The notes under the pieces are model-generated. The model did no database searches and was not told where the DNA came from. It worked only from the letters and a program-made list of their open reading frames with translations. A stretch of 64,000 nucleotides of DNA from UBA5486 sp036744795 (GTDB lineage: Bacteria > Bacillota > UBA4882 > UBA10575). Positions within the stretch are counted from its first letter, which is position 1. Every line of letters starts with the position of its first letter. This document shows positions 16,696-26,729 of this stretch, piece after piece. Position numbers and translations under genes: made by a program. The stretch lies in NCBI GenBank assembly GCA_036744795.1, contig DAIOHK010000009.1, positions 1 to 64,000 on the forward strand. Direction: 5' to 3'.

Positions 16696-18256
16696 ATTAC
16701 TGGTACTGGCCAAGATAGAATTACTAGATTTTTTTAGCAAGTACAAGACCGGGATGGGAATCAAGACAGGTAAATTCGGAAGTCTACTGGTCTATCTGAC
16801 CCTTGCAATACTGGCCATACCATTTGTTCAAATGTCTTTTGAAACTTATCATACTTTTCTTTTAATTGGCAGGCCGGAATTAACCATAACATTTATGTAT
16901 ATAACTGCGATTTTATTTATGTCTTTAACCGCAGTTCCTTTCTTATTCTCTCTTTTTTACTATGCAGGTGATCTTAAGTTTTTAGCTACATTGCCAATAC
17001 CCGAAGAATACATTGCGTTTTCTAAACTAATTACGCTTTATATCTATCTTTTGGGGATAAATTTTCTGATCTTCTTTCCTGCAGTAGCAATTTATGTGAT
17101 TAATTGGAATTTTAAACAAAATACTTTTATTCTAGGCTTTCTGGTTTGGCTCCTTTCACCGCTCCTTCCCCTTTTTTTTTCAACCTTGGTTTCCTTGGCA
17201 TTAATGCGGGTGGCAGCTAAGAGTAACAAGAAAAACTTTCTTTCCGTATTTTATGGTTTAGCTCTTTTTATTCTATTATTTGGGGTACAGCTAATAATAA
17301 CCGAGAAAAGTGGAGTAGAGATTGAAAGTTGGGTAGCAGCTTTAGAAGATTATTGTCCTTCTGCACTCTGGATTACACGAGCAGTCTCTGGTTCGTTTAA
17401 AGATACCCTGTATTTTATTTTACTTAACTTACTAATGTTAATGGGTCTACGATTTACAGTTGGGAAACTCTATAAAGCATCTATTCTTACCTTTGATCAA
17501 GAGGGGGTTCATAAAGGACGAATCTACTACAAACAAAGAAGCAAGGTTATACAACTCCTGAAAAGAAACCTCCTAATTATTCTCAAACAACCAGTTTTTT
17601 TAATTAACACTATAATCAGTTTAAGTGTTCCTTGTATCATCTTTCTCATTAGTATTATTAATGGTGATCTTTCTCTTACTTTATTTACTTTGCCAGAGAA
17701 TAATTATCGTGCCATTCAAATAATCCTTGGGATATTTTCTTCGCCTGCACTACTGGCAAACCTTTCGGCGACTTCAATTTCCAGAGAAGGGAGTACTTTT
17801 TGGGAAACCAGAGTACTACCAGTGAGTAGTTGGGATAATATCCGCGCAAGGATTATGACGACGGTTGTTATTAACCTTTTGGCCTCATTTATCCTAGGTA
17901 TTTTGATTGTTATATTACTCCGGATCCAACCTTATCTTTTTCTCCCTGGAGTATTCTTCATTTTAACACTGACCTTGTTTCTGGCGACAATCGATCTTAT
18001 TATTAATATTTACCGTCCTTATCTCAATTGGACTAATCCTACAACAGCGATTAAAAATAATCTAAATGTACTTTTGTCTTTTGCTGTTCGATTAGTACCA
18101 ATGATGATTACCTTTGGCCTTGTTTCTTGTTCTTCTAATTTGGGGTATGGAAATGCTATCGTTATTTCGGGATTAATCTTTCTTTTATTATATATTTTGG
18201 CCAGAAAATATCTTAAAGTTCGGATGGTTAAAAAGTTTGAGCAGATTATTATCTAA
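16688..18256 (+). CDS. ABC-2 type permease
   Basis: A 522-residue membrane protein with about twelve hydrophobic helices, encoded with an 8-base overlap by the ATPase gene. Such long ABC-2 permeases are paired with stand-alone ATPases and commonly act as exporters. The N-terminal cytoplasmic segment (VLAKIELLDFFSKYKTG) resembles that of YthQ/YtrC-like proteins. The overlap implies translational coupling and a fixed subunit ratio. The exported compound cannot be deduced. Confidence 0.8.
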   Translation: MRRLLVLAKIELLDFFSKYKTGMGIKTGKFGSLLVYLTLAILAIPFVQMSFETYHTFLLIGRPELTITFMYITAILFMSLTAVPFLFSLFYYAGDLKFLATLPIPEEYIAFSKLITLYIYLLGINFLIFFPAVAIYVINWNFKQNTFILGFLVWLLSPLLPLFFSTLVSLALMRVAAKSNKKNFLSVFYGLALFILLFGVQLIITEKSGVEIESWVAALEDYCPSALWITRAVSGSFKDTLYFILLNLLMLMGLRFTVGKLYKASILTFDQEGVHKGRIYYKQRSKVIQLLKRNLLIILKQPVFLINTIISLSVPCIIFLISIINGDLSLTLFTLPENNYRAIQIILGIFSSPALLANLSATSISREGSTFWETRVLPVSSWDNIRARIMTTVVINLLASFILGILIVILLRIQPYLFLPGVFFILTLTLFLATIDLIINIYRPYLNWTNPTTAIKNNLNVLLSFAVRLVPMMITFGLVSCSSNLGYGNAIVISGLIFLLLYILARKYLKVRMVKKFEQIII

Positions 18257-18310
18257 TTGCAAACTGTAGTATAGATTATTATAATCTTAAGAAATTGTAT
18301 AATTCAATTA
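18253..18310. repeat. Degenerate AATTGCATAA-type inverted repeat
   Basis: CTAATTGCAAA near 18253 and AAATTGTATAATTCAATT at 18292-18309 resemble the arms of the element at 14442 and 38812, with one mismatch in the central GTATAATTC. It lies just beyond the ABC permease stop, before murI. The match is imperfect, so membership is tentative. Confidence 0.3.
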
Positions 18311-18422
18311 TCAAAATTAATTAATGCAAAACTGTTATAGAATATTAAACCTTTGAACCTGCAAATTATAGTTTTTAGAAATATTGGCAAAATAAAGAGA
18401 AACAAGTAAGAAGGTGACTTTG

Positions 18423-19217
18423 ATGGCGAGTGAGCCCATAGGTTTATTTGATTCCGGTATTGGTGGGCTTTCTATTATGAAAGAAATCCGTCGTCTTTTA
18501 CCTGAGGAAGACCTGATCTATGTAGCTGATTCAAAATATTGTCCTTATGGGGAGAAGACTTCTGAGGAGATTATCGAACGCTCTATTTCAATTACGAAGT
18601 TTTTAATTTCAAAAGGAGTCAAGCTAATTGTTGTAGCTTGTAACACGGCTTCGATTGCTGCCTTGCAAATTCTGAGAGATAATTTTGACCTTCCGTTTGT
18701 TGGTGTGGAACCTGCGGTCAAACAGGCGGCTTTACATACCAAGGATAAAAAGGTGGGTGTTCTTGCAACTGAACTGACGCTTACCGGAGAAAGATTCTCT
18801 TCCTTAGTGGAGAAATTTGCAGGGGGACTTAATGTGACAAACCAACCTTGCCCCGGGCTAGTAGAAAAAGTGGAGGCTGGTGAAATCGCTGGCAATGAAA
18901 CCGAAGCCCTGGTTAAGGAGTATATTAAGCCGCTAAAGGCCAATGGGGTAGATGTAGTAGTTCTTGGCTGTACTCATTATCCTTTTCTCCGGCCGATAGT
19001 AGAGAAGTTTGTTGGAACAGGAGTTAAAGTTATTGATACCGGTGAGCCGGTGGCAAGACAGACCCGCCGGTTATTAGCTGAAAGCTCCTTACTTGCCTCG
19101 AAGCCAGAGGGCGGAAAGGAATGGTTTTATACTTCCGGGGATCCTAAGTTGGTTGCTCCGGTGATTAGTAAGCTTTGGGGCAACTTAGGAGAGGGTATAG
19201 CCCAGATTTCGGTTTGA
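18423..19217 (+). CDS. murI: Glutamate racemase
   Basis: A 264-residue enzyme that converts L-glutamate to D-glutamate for peptidoglycan. The two catalytic cysteines are Cys73 in VVACNTAS and Cys183 in LGCTHYP, and the N-terminal DSGIGG loop holds Asp10 and Ser11. Start 18423 follows AAGAAGGTG by a normal distance; the GTG at 18414 falls inside that site. The length is typical. The next gene is 92 bases on. Confidence 0.96.
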   Translation: MASEPIGLFDSGIGGLSIMKEIRRLLPEEDLIYVADSKYCPYGEKTSEEIIERSISITKFLISKGVKLIVVACNTASIAALQILRDNFDLPFVGVEPAVKQAALHTKDKKVGVLATELTLTGERFSSLVEKFAGGLNVTNQPCPGLVEKVEAGEIAGNETEALVKEYIKPLKANGVDVVVLGCTHYPFLRPIVEKFVGTGVKVIDTGEPVARQTRRLLAESSLLASKPEGGKEWFYTSGDPKLVAPVISKLWGNLGEGIAQISV

Positions 19218-19309
19218 TTATGTTCTATGATTAGAAGAAGTGCGGGACATGAATTGAGACTATATAGCCATAAGAACAATAAACAAGGAAAGAAAGAGGA
19301 GGAGAAGCG

Positions 19310-20983
19310 ATGTTAAGTGATATTGAATTAGCTCAAAAAGCTAAGTTGTTACCAATCACTAAGTTGACCGAAGAAATTGGGTTAGAGGAAAGTGAATATG
19401 AACCATATGGTAGATATAAAGCTAAAATTAACCTTGACGCACTGGAGAAACGGGAGAATAAGCCCGATGGAAAATTAATTTATGTGACGGCTATTACTCC
19501 AACTCCGGCAGGTGAGGGAAAAACCTGTACTGCAGTAGGCCTAACTCAGGCTCTTGGCAAGCTTGGGAAAAAAGTAGCTGTTGCCTTAAGAGAACCTTCC
19601 TTAGGGCCGACTTTTGGTGTCAAGGGTGGAGCTGCCGGAGGTGGTTGTTCTCAGGTGCTTCCGATGGATGAGATTAACCTTCATTTTACAGGTGATATTC
19701 ATGCAGTAACTGCTGCTCATAATCTATTGGCAGCTATGGTGGATAACCATATTTATCAGGGGAATACTCTAGGGATTGATCCTAAACAGGTGCTGTGGCA
19801 AAGAGTAATGGATATCTCAGATCGCCAGCTTAGGAGTATAATTGTTGGTTTGGGAAGAAAAAGCAATGGGGTACTCCGGGAGAGCGGTTTTGATATTACT
19901 GTAGCCTCTGAGATTATGGCTATTCTCTGCCTAGCGGAGAGTATTGAAGATTTAGAGGCCAGGCTTGGTTCGATTTTAGTGGCCTATACCTATGATGGTG
20001 CTCCGGTTTATGCCCGGGATATAAAGGCAGTAGGGGCGATGACAGTTTTATTGAAGGAAGCAATCAAGCCTAATCTAGTGCAGACGATGGAGGGACAGCC
20101 GGCCTTTATTCATGGGGGCCCGTTTGCTAATATTGCCCATGGTAACAATAGTATACTCTCAACTCGTTTAGCTTTAAAACTAGCTGATTATGTGGTTACA
20201 GAAGGTGGATTTGCTTCTGATCTAGGTGCAGAAAAGTTTTTTGATATTGTTGCACCAAAGTTTAATCTAAAACCCGATGTGGTGGTGCTGGTTGTTTCTG
20301 TGCGGGCACTTAAAAGCCATGGCGGTGAAAACTTTAAAGACCTGGATGCTACGAATCCGGAGGCTGTGAGCAGTGGTCTAAGTAATCTTGATAAACACCT
20401 TTTTAATCTCAAAGAAGTTTTTCATTTGCCGGTAGTAGTAGCAATCAATAAGTTTCCTACAGATCATGAACAAGAAATTGATGTAGTTTTAAAATATTGT
20501 CAGGATCAAGGTGCCCCGGTGGAGTTATCTGAAGTAGTAGCTAAAGGCGGAGAAGGTGGGACTGATCTGGCGAAGACAGTATTAAAAACAATTGATCAGG
20601 GTGTAAATAACTTTTCTCCTCTTTATGGTAAAAAACATACTTTGAAAGAGAAGATTACTTTATTAGCCACCAAGATTTATGGTGCTGATGGAGTTTCTTA
20701 TACCAAAGAAGCCGAGAAGGCTCTGGAGAAGATAGCTGTTCTTGGTTTTGATCATTTTCCGGTTTGTATGGCAAAAACTCAGATGTCGCTTTCAGATAAT
20801 CCGGCATTAAAAGGAGCGCCTAAAGGATGGAGTTTGACAGTAAGGGATCTTAGAATTTCTGCCGGTGCTGGTTTTATTGTGGCTTTGGCTGGTAATATTT
20901 TAACCATGCCTGGTTTACCAAAATCACCGGCTGCAGAAAGAGTGGATCTTTTGCCGGATGGAAAAATTACCGGATTATTCTAA
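19310..20983 (+). CDS. fhs: Formate--tetrahydrofolate ligase
   Basis: A 557-residue enzyme that makes 10-formyl-THF from formate, THF and ATP. The P-loop-like TPAGEGKTCTAVGL sequence is at about 63-76, and the family motifs LREPSLGPTFG and GGAAGGG follow. The full length matches the family. It stands directly upstream of folD, so the pair interconverts one-carbon units between formate and methylene-THF, for purine synthesis or part of a Wood-Ljungdahl methyl branch. GAGGAGGAGA precedes the ATG. Confidence 0.97.
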   Translation: MLSDIELAQKAKLLPITKLTEEIGLEESEYEPYGRYKAKINLDALEKRENKPDGKLIYVTAITPTPAGEGKTCTAVGLTQALGKLGKKVAVALREPSLGPTFGVKGGAAGGGCSQVLPMDEINLHFTGDIHAVTAAHNLLAAMVDNHIYQGNTLGIDPKQVLWQRVMDISDRQLRSIIVGLGRKSNGVLRESGFDITVASEIMAILCLAESIEDLEARLGSILVAYTYDGAPVYARDIKAVGAMTVLLKEAIKPNLVQTMEGQPAFIHGGPFANIAHGNNSILSTRLALKLADYVVTEGGFASDLGAEKFFDIVAPKFNLKPDVVVLVVSVRALKSHGGENFKDLDATNPEAVSSGLSNLDKHLFNLKEVFHLPVVVAINKFPTDHEQEIDVVLKYCQDQGAPVELSEVVAKGGEGGTDLAKTVLKTIDQGVNNFSPLYGKKHTLKEKITLLATKIYGADGVSYTKEAEKALEKIAVLGFDHFPVCMAKTQMSLSDNPALKGAPKGWSLTVRDLRISAGAGFIVALAGNILTMPGLPKSPAAERVDLLPDGKITGLF

Positions 20984-21000
20984 ATGGAAGGGAGTTGAGT

Positions 21001-21855
21001 TTGTTGGAAACAAAGATTATTAGTGGTAAAGCGGTAGCAAGCAGGGTAAAAAATGAACTCCGGATTGAAGTAGAGAAACTTAAGGAAGAGGGAATAGTAC
21101 CCGGCTTAGTAGTAGTATTAGTGGGAGAAGATCCGGCTTCATTAATATATGTACGGAATAAGGAAAGAACCTGTAAAGAGTTGGGTATTAATTCCTGGGT
21201 GGAGCGTTTACCAGCAACTATAGAAAAAGATGAGTTACTGCAATTAATTAAGAAACTTAATGCTGATCCTAAAGTCAATGGAATGTTAGTACAACTTCCC
21301 CTGCCTAAACATTTTCCGGAAGAGGAAGTCACGAATCTAATCAGTCCGGAAAAGGATGTTGATGGATTTCATCCGGTAAATCTTGGCCGCTTAATGAGGG
21401 GGCAAGAGGGAGCCCTGCCATGTACTCCGGCTGGTGTTATGGAATTGATTAGAGAGAGTGGAGTGGAGATTGCCGGAAAAGAATGTGTAGTAGTAGGAAG
21501 AAGTAATATTGTGGGAAAACCGATGTTTCATTTATTATTAAAAGAACATGGTACAGTTACCGTCTGTCACTCTAGAACAAGAAATCTGGGCGAGATCTGC
21601 CGACGGGCTGATATTCTAGTGGTAGCTGTTGGCAAGCCCGGTCTGATTAATGGTGAAATGATTAAACCGGGTGCTGTGGTGATTGATGTAGGAATGAACC
21701 GCTTAGAATCAGGGAAGGTAGTTGGTGATGTGGATTATGATTCTGCTCTTAAGGTAGCTGGGGCAATTACTCCGGTTCCGGGTGGAGTGGGACCAATGAC
21801 GATTGCGATGTTAATGAAGAACACTGTAAAGGCAGCGATCGCACAGAACCGCTAG
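21001..21855 (+). CDS. folD: Methylenetetrahydrofolate dehydrogenase / cyclohydrolase
   Basis: A bifunctional enzyme of about 284 residues that oxidises methylene-THF to methenyl-THF and hydrolyses it to 10-formyl-THF. Motifs include the PEKDVDGFHP loop, the GRSNIVGKP nucleotide-binding turn and the C-terminal PVPGGVGPMT. A TTG start is inferred: TTG codons at 20995, 21001 and 21004 are all in frame, and GGAAGGGAG best suits 21001. It follows fhs by 17 bases and ends at a strong terminator. Confidence 0.95.
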   Translation: MLETKIISGKAVASRVKNELRIEVEKLKEEGIVPGLVVVLVGEDPASLIYVRNKERTCKELGINSWVERLPATIEKDELLQLIKKLNADPKVNGMLVQLPLPKHFPEEEVTNLISPEKDVDGFHPVNLGRLMRGQEGALPCTPAGVMELIRESGVEIAGKECVVVGRSNIVGKPMFHLLLKEHGTVTVCHSRTRNLGEICRRADILVVAVGKPGLINGEMIKPGAVVIDVGMNRLESGKVVGDVDYDSALKVAGAITPVPGGVGPMTIAMLMKNTVKAAIAQNR

Positions 21856-21938
21856 GATTTATATGATTGATGCCTAAAAAGTTATGTAATTACCTCAAGT
21901 AAATAATAACTTAATGCTATATTGCGATGTACTTTAAA

Positions 21939-21972
21939 GAAGACCGGTTAAATGTAACCGGTTTTCTTTTTT
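21939..21972 (+). terminator. Intrinsic terminator after folD
   Basis: ACCGGTTA / TAACCGGT with a four-base AATG loop is followed by TTTCTTTTTT. It ends the murI-fhs-folD group. Confidence 0.85.
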
Positions 21973-22089
21973 GTAACTTTTTTTAATTGAAGTACGTCTA
22001 AGTATTTGAAATCATTTTCTATTCATATCTTTAATAAATAATAAAATGAATAAGATGTGAATAATAAAGAAGCAATGGAGGAATTATTT

Positions 22090-22935
22090 ATGAAAATAGC
22101 GATTGTTACCGATAGTACGGCTGATTTACCCCAGGATTTAGTGGAAGAATTTAATATTGAAGTAATACCTTTACAGGTTATTATTGATGGATGCGAATTT
22201 CGTGATGGGCTTGATCTAAGTAGAACTGAATTTTACGAAAGAATAACCGCTCCGGGTAGCCATCTTCCATCCACCTCTCAACCATCACCAGGTGTTTTTA
22301 TAGAAACCTATAATCGATTACTGGAAGAGGCTGATGCTATTATTTCCATTCATATATCAAATAAACTGTCTGGAACAGTACAAACAGCACAATTGGCCAG
22401 TGAAACGTTTCCGGGTAAAATAAGAGTGATTGATTCCCTATCTACCTCAATGGGTTTAGGTAGTTTAGTATTGGAAGCTGCCCGTGGATTAAAACGTGGT
22501 ATGAACCTGGATCAGGTAGTAGAAATGGTCCATTCTTTACGTGAAAAGATTAGTTTTTTTGTGCTTCTCGATACTTTGAAGTTTGTTCGTCACGGGGGAA
22601 GAGTAAATAGTGTGCAACTTTTTTTAGGATCGGTCCTTAAAATTAAACCACTTTTAAGGATTAGGCATGGAGAGGTAGAGGCAGCTGGAAAAGCACGGAA
22701 TAAAAAAGAAGCGGTTACACTTCTTATAGAAAAGTTTAAGGAGCAGCTTGGAACGGAAACCAAATCGATAATTTCTGTTATTCATACAAAGGCGGAAACC
22801 GAAGCCTTAAAATTAAAGGCTATCATTGAGGAGACTTTCAAAAACGCTGAAGTCATTTTAAATCAAGCCGGGCCTACTATTGGTAGCCATGCCGGACCAG
22901 GAGCGTTAGCTCTGATTTCCCTGCCAATAAATTAA
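22090..22935 (+). CDS. DegV family fatty-acid-binding protein
   Basis: A 281-residue DegV protein. The family (FakB) binds a fatty acid and presents it to the kinase FakA for use in phospholipid synthesis. The N-terminal TDSTADLP motif, the TSQPSPG loop and the C-terminal HAGPGALAL stretch are present. Start 22090 has GGAGG eight bases upstream; the frame extends further back but lacks a site. It stands before plsY, which fits a lipid role. FakA is not in this window. Confidence 0.93.
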   Translation: MKIAIVTDSTADLPQDLVEEFNIEVIPLQVIIDGCEFRDGLDLSRTEFYERITAPGSHLPSTSQPSPGVFIETYNRLLEEADAIISIHISNKLSGTVQTAQLASETFPGKIRVIDSLSTSMGLGSLVLEAARGLKRGMNLDQVVEMVHSLREKISFFVLLDTLKFVRHGGRVNSVQLFLGSVLKIKPLLRIRHGEVEAAGKARNKKEAVTLLIEKFKEQLGTETKSIISVIHTKAETEALKLKAIIEETFKNAEVILNQAGPTIGSHAGPGALALISLPIN

Positions 22936-22995
22936 GATGATATTTTTGTCCGGGGAATACAAAGTGAGACAATTTCTTCAAAGGGGATTTTTAAA

Positions 22996-23592
22996 ATGCT
23001 TATTAAATTTGCAATTCTTTTACTTTCATATTTGATTGGTTCTATTCCTTTTACCTATATAATGGGCCGGCTCATGGGAGAAAGGGATTTATCCAGGTTA
23101 GGTAGTGGAAATCTGGGAGGTACAAATGCGATTCGGGTCTTGGGTTGGGGTCCGGGAATAATTGCTGGCCTTTTGGATGTGGCAAAAGGAACAACAGCTT
23201 TATGGTTAGCTGATTTGCTGGGAGGATCTGTTGAAATTACATCTTTAGCAGCTTTAGCGGTTACATTCGGACATAATTGGTCGGTGTTTTTTCGTGGTAA
23301 AAAGGGAGGTAAAGGGATTTCTACGACTATTGGCAGTTTTTTGTATTTAAATCCTCTGGTTTTACTGGTTTCTTTTAGCATTGCCCTTGAAATTGTTTTT
23401 CTTTCCCGTCTAGTTTCTCTTGGCTCTTTAATCTTAGTTTCACTGGTTCCATTGGGTTTATTTATCGTAGGAGAAGATTCATTAACTATATTTGTTTCTT
23501 TTCTTTTAGCGGTTATTGCTTTCTATCGCCACCGGGGGAATATTAAACGGCTGCGAGCTGGGGTAGAGCGAAGGATTGGTGAGAAAAATTAA
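22996..23592 (+). CDS. plsY: Acyl-phosphate:glycerol-3-phosphate acyltransferase
   Basis: A 198-residue membrane enzyme with about five helices that transfers an acyl group from acyl-phosphate to glycerol-3-phosphate, the first step of phospholipid synthesis. Its three family motifs are visible: GSGNLGGTNAIR, GHNWSVFFRGKKGGKG and a third loop near SLGSL. It follows the DegV gene by 60 bases; both act on acyl groups and are likely co-transcribed. Confidence 0.95.
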   Translation: MLIKFAILLLSYLIGSIPFTYIMGRLMGERDLSRLGSGNLGGTNAIRVLGWGPGIIAGLLDVAKGTTALWLADLLGGSVEITSLAALAVTFGHNWSVFFRGKKGGKGISTTIGSFLYLNPLVLLVSFSIALEIVFLSRLVSLGSLILVSLVPLGLFIVGEDSLTIFVSFLLAVIAFYRHRGNIKRLRAGVERRIGEKN

Positions 23593-23683
23593 GAAAAGGA
23601 ACAAATAGTTTACTGAATTATATAAAAACAAAGAGTATTTTAAGAAGGAAAAACGGGGAACATAACGAATAAAATTCTAGTTG

Positions 23684-23712
23684 TTTACTTTTTTGTACTG
23701 TTAATGTATAAA
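23684..23712 (+). promoter_or_regulatory. Putative sigma-A promoter of ppdK
   Basis: TTTACT (23684-23689) and TATAAA (23707-23712) are spaced by 17 bases, 24 bases before the ppdK start. Confidence 0.4.
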
Positions 23713-23735
23713 GGATTAAAGAATGGAGGGCAAGA

Positions 23736-26441
23736 ATGACAAAACAAGTCTATTTTTTTGGGAAAGGAATGGCTGATGGAAAAGCCGAAATGAGGAACCT
23801 GCTTGGAGGTAAAGGAGCAAATTTAGCTGAAATGACTAATCTGGGGATTCCGGTCCCTGCGGGTTTCACTATTACTACTGAGGTCTGTACGGCCTATTTT
23901 CAAAGCGGAAACAGATGGCCGGAGGGTTTGGAAGAGGAAATTAAAGAAAATCTGGAAAAAGTCGAAGAGTTTATGGGAAAACGTTTTGGAGATCCCGCTA
24001 ATCCCTTGCTATTATCTGTTCGTTCCGGCGCACGCGTATCCATGCCGGGGATGATGGATACGATATTAAATCTTGGTTTAAATGATACAACAGTGCAGGG
24101 CTTAATTAAATTCTCCGGGAATGAACAGTTTGCTTATGATAGTTACAGACGTTTTGTTCAAATGTATAGCAATGTTGTTTTAGGATTGGATTACAATTAT
24201 TTTGAAGAGATTTTAGACAGAAAGAAAAAGGAAAAAGGCGTTACACTTGATAATGAATTAGATGCAGATGATCTTAAAGCGATTGTCGTGGAATACAAAG
24301 AGATGGTTAGAAACAGGTTAAATGTGGAATTCCCTACTGATCCGTGGGATCAATTACGGGGTGCTATTAATGCTGTTTTTTCCTCATGGATGAACCCACG
24401 GGCTATTACATACCGGAAATTAAACAAAATTTCTGAAGACTGGGGTACAGCAGTTAATGTTCAGTCGATGGTTTATGGAAACCTTGGTAATACCTCTGCT
24501 ACTGGGGTAGCATTTACCAGGAACCCTTCTACTGGAGAGAATAAATTTTACGGCGAATTTCTTATTAATGCCCAGGGCGAAGATGTGGTAGCCGGGATTA
24601 GAACCCCACAGCAGATTAGCCTTGAAGCTTCTAGAGAATGGGCTGCAGACAATGGAATCTCTGAGGAGGAGCGGAAAGAGAAGTACCCTTCATTAGAAGA
24701 GTATTTACCAGAATGCTATAATCAACTGGTCGAGATCCGTACTATTCTTGAAAAACATTATAAGGATATGCAGGATATTGAGTTTACGATCCAGGATCGG
24801 AATCTTTATATGCTTCAAACCAGGAATGGTAAACGAACCGGTCCAGCAGCAATTAAGATTGCAGTTGATTTAGTGGAAGAGGGTTTTATTGATGAGAAAA
24901 CCGCTCTCTTACGCGTTGAACCGTTGCAGCTAGATCAACTTTTACACCCCATGATTGATCCTAAAGCAAAGGTAGAAAAGATTGCTAAGGGTTTACCAGC
25001 CAGTCCAGGTGCTGCTGTTGGACAGGTGGTTTTTTCAGCAGAGGATGCGGAAAAATGGGCTGCGGAGGATAAAAAAATCATTTTAATGCGGACGGAGACT
25101 TCTCCCGAAGATATCGGTGGGATGAATGTTGCACAGGGTATTCTTACTTCACGTGGTGGAATGACTTCTCACGCTGCGGTTGTAGCTCGTGGTATGGGTA
25201 AATGTTGTGTGGCTGGATGCGGCGAAGCTGTAGTTAATGAGCAACGCAAAGTTGTGGTTATTAATGGAAATCAAATTAAAGAAGGAGATTGGCTTACCTT
25301 AAATGGTTCGACTGGGGATGTTATTCTTGGCCAGGCTCCACTTGTTGAACCTGAGATTTCTGGTAGCTTCGAGACCTTAATGGCATGGGCTGACAAATAC
25401 CGGTATCTAAAAATAAGGACAAATGCCGATACTCCTCATGATGCCAAAGTTGCTAGAGATTTTGGTGCAGAAGGAATTGGATTGTGCCGTACAGAGCATA
25501 TGTTCTTTGGCCCCGAGCACGAACGGATTATGGCGGTCCGGGAGATGATTTTGGCAGATAATACTGAAGCGCGAAAGAAAGCTTTAAATAAGATCCTTCC
25601 TTTCCAAAAGAGAGATTTCATCGGGATCTTTGAAGCAATGAAGAATCTACCGGTTACGATTCGTCTACTTGATCCTCCTCTTCATGAATTCTTACCTCAT
25701 GATATGAAAGGCCAAGAGGAAATGGCTAAAGAGATGGGAATTCCTGTTGACAGGATTATTGAGAAGGTACAGGCACTTGCGGAGTTCAATCCGATGCTCG
25801 GGTTCCGCGGTTGCCGTTTGGGCGTAGTTTTCCCAGAGATCTTCCAGACTCAGGTGCGAGCTATCTTTGAAGCTGCTTGCGAATTATCAAAACAAGGCCA
25901 GACGATTGTACCGGAAGTGATGATTCCTTTAGTTGGTACTACCGGAGAGATGAAGATGATAAAAGATTATTGCATCGCTGTTGCCAAGCAAGTTATGTCT
26001 GAAGAAGGGGTAGAATTAAAGTATCAGATTGGTACCATGATTGAGATTCCACGGGCTGCTCTGATTGCGGATAAGATTGCGGAAGATGCAGAATTTTTCT
26101 CGTTTGGTACTAATGATCTGACCCAGATGACCTTTGGATATAGCCGGGATGATGCGGGGCGGTTTTTACCAAGCTATATTGATCAGAAAATTCTTAAGGA
26201 TGATGTTTTCCAAAGCTTTGATCAAGAAGGTGTTGGTCAGTTAGTTGAGATTGGAATCACCAGGGGACGTTCAACCAAGCCAGATCTGAAAATTGGAATC
26301 TGTGGCGAACATGGAGGCGATCCCGCTTCAATTGTCTTCTGCCACAATGTTGGGATGAATTATGTTTCCTGTTCCCCCTATCGTGTCCCGATTGCCAGAT
26401 TAGCAGCTGCACAGGCAGAGATTAATAACCCGCGACGTTAA
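23736..26441 (+). CDS. ppdK: Pyruvate, phosphate dikinase
   Basis: A 901-residue enzyme that interconverts pyruvate + ATP + Pi and PEP + AMP + PPi. The ATP-grasp domain begins at GGKGANLAEM, the phosphohistidine His479 lies in GGMTSHAAV, and the PEP-binding barrel carries GFRGCRLG and the GICGEHGGDP loop. The length matches bacterial enzymes. In anaerobes it often replaces or complements pyruvate kinase and uses the PPi-linked glycolytic route. The regulatory kinase gene is not in the window. GGAGGG precedes the ATG. Confidence 0.97.
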   Translation: MTKQVYFFGKGMADGKAEMRNLLGGKGANLAEMTNLGIPVPAGFTITTEVCTAYFQSGNRWPEGLEEEIKENLEKVEEFMGKRFGDPANPLLLSVRSGARVSMPGMMDTILNLGLNDTTVQGLIKFSGNEQFAYDSYRRFVQMYSNVVLGLDYNYFEEILDRKKKEKGVTLDNELDADDLKAIVVEYKEMVRNRLNVEFPTDPWDQLRGAINAVFSSWMNPRAITYRKLNKISEDWGTAVNVQSMVYGNLGNTSATGVAFTRNPSTGENKFYGEFLINAQGEDVVAGIRTPQQISLEASREWAADNGISEEERKEKYPSLEEYLPECYNQLVEIRTILEKHYKDMQDIEFTIQDRNLYMLQTRNGKRTGPAAIKIAVDLVEEGFIDEKTALLRVEPLQLDQLLHPMIDPKAKVEKIAKGLPASPGAAVGQVVFSAEDAEKWAAEDKKIILMRTETSPEDIGGMNVAQGILTSRGGMTSHAAVVARGMGKCCVAGCGEAVVNEQRKVVVINGNQIKEGDWLTLNGSTGDVILGQAPLVEPEISGSFETLMAWADKYRYLKIRTNADTPHDAKVARDFGAEGIGLCRTEHMFFGPEHERIMAVREMILADNTEARKKALNKILPFQKRDFIGIFEAMKNLPVTIRLLDPPLHEFLPHDMKGQEEMAKEMGIPVDRIIEKVQALAEFNPMLGFRGCRLGVVFPEIFQTQVRAIFEAACELSKQGQTIVPEVMIPLVGTTGEMKMIKDYCIAVAKQVMSEEGVELKYQIGTMIEIPRAALIADKIAEDAEFFSFGTNDLTQMTFGYSRDDAGRFLPSYIDQKILKDDVFQSFDQEGVGQLVEIGITRGRSTKPDLKIGICGEHGGDPASIVFCHNVGMNYVSCSPYRVPIARLAAAQAEINNPRR

Positions 26442-26481
26442 ACTATAAAGGTTAAAAGTTAGGTAATACTCTTAAATGAGA

Positions 26482-26520
26482 AAAGGCTGAGGTACCAAGT
26501 GTGCCTTAGCCTTAAATATT
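26482..26520 (+). terminator. Hairpin after ppdK
   Basis: AAGGCTGAGG and CCTTAGCCTT pair across a short loop (one G-T pair), followed by AAATATTTT. The T-run is weak but the position, 40 bases after the ppdK stop, fits a terminator. From here to 26729 there are only small hairpins such as GTTGG/CCAAC and CCCC-TAAT-GGGG. Confidence 0.55.
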
Positions 26521-26729
26521 TTAATAATGAATAGGAGTAACAAGATCCTCCTGTTGGCTTTTTCCCCAACCCCTAATGGGGATTGTAATCGATACAACAT
26601 TTTCTAAAGAAAAAGTTGGGAAGATATTCTTAGCGAAAAGTGAGGTACTAATTGGGTTAAAATATGATTAATCTTTAGGTTAAGGCAGGATTTAATAAAA
26701 AATTATGAAATTAGGATAAGGCGGGAAAG

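Noticed and set aside
19218..19309. THF riboswitch upstream of fhs
   Set aside because: The 92-base leader lacks the conserved THF aptamer segments and any clear pairing.
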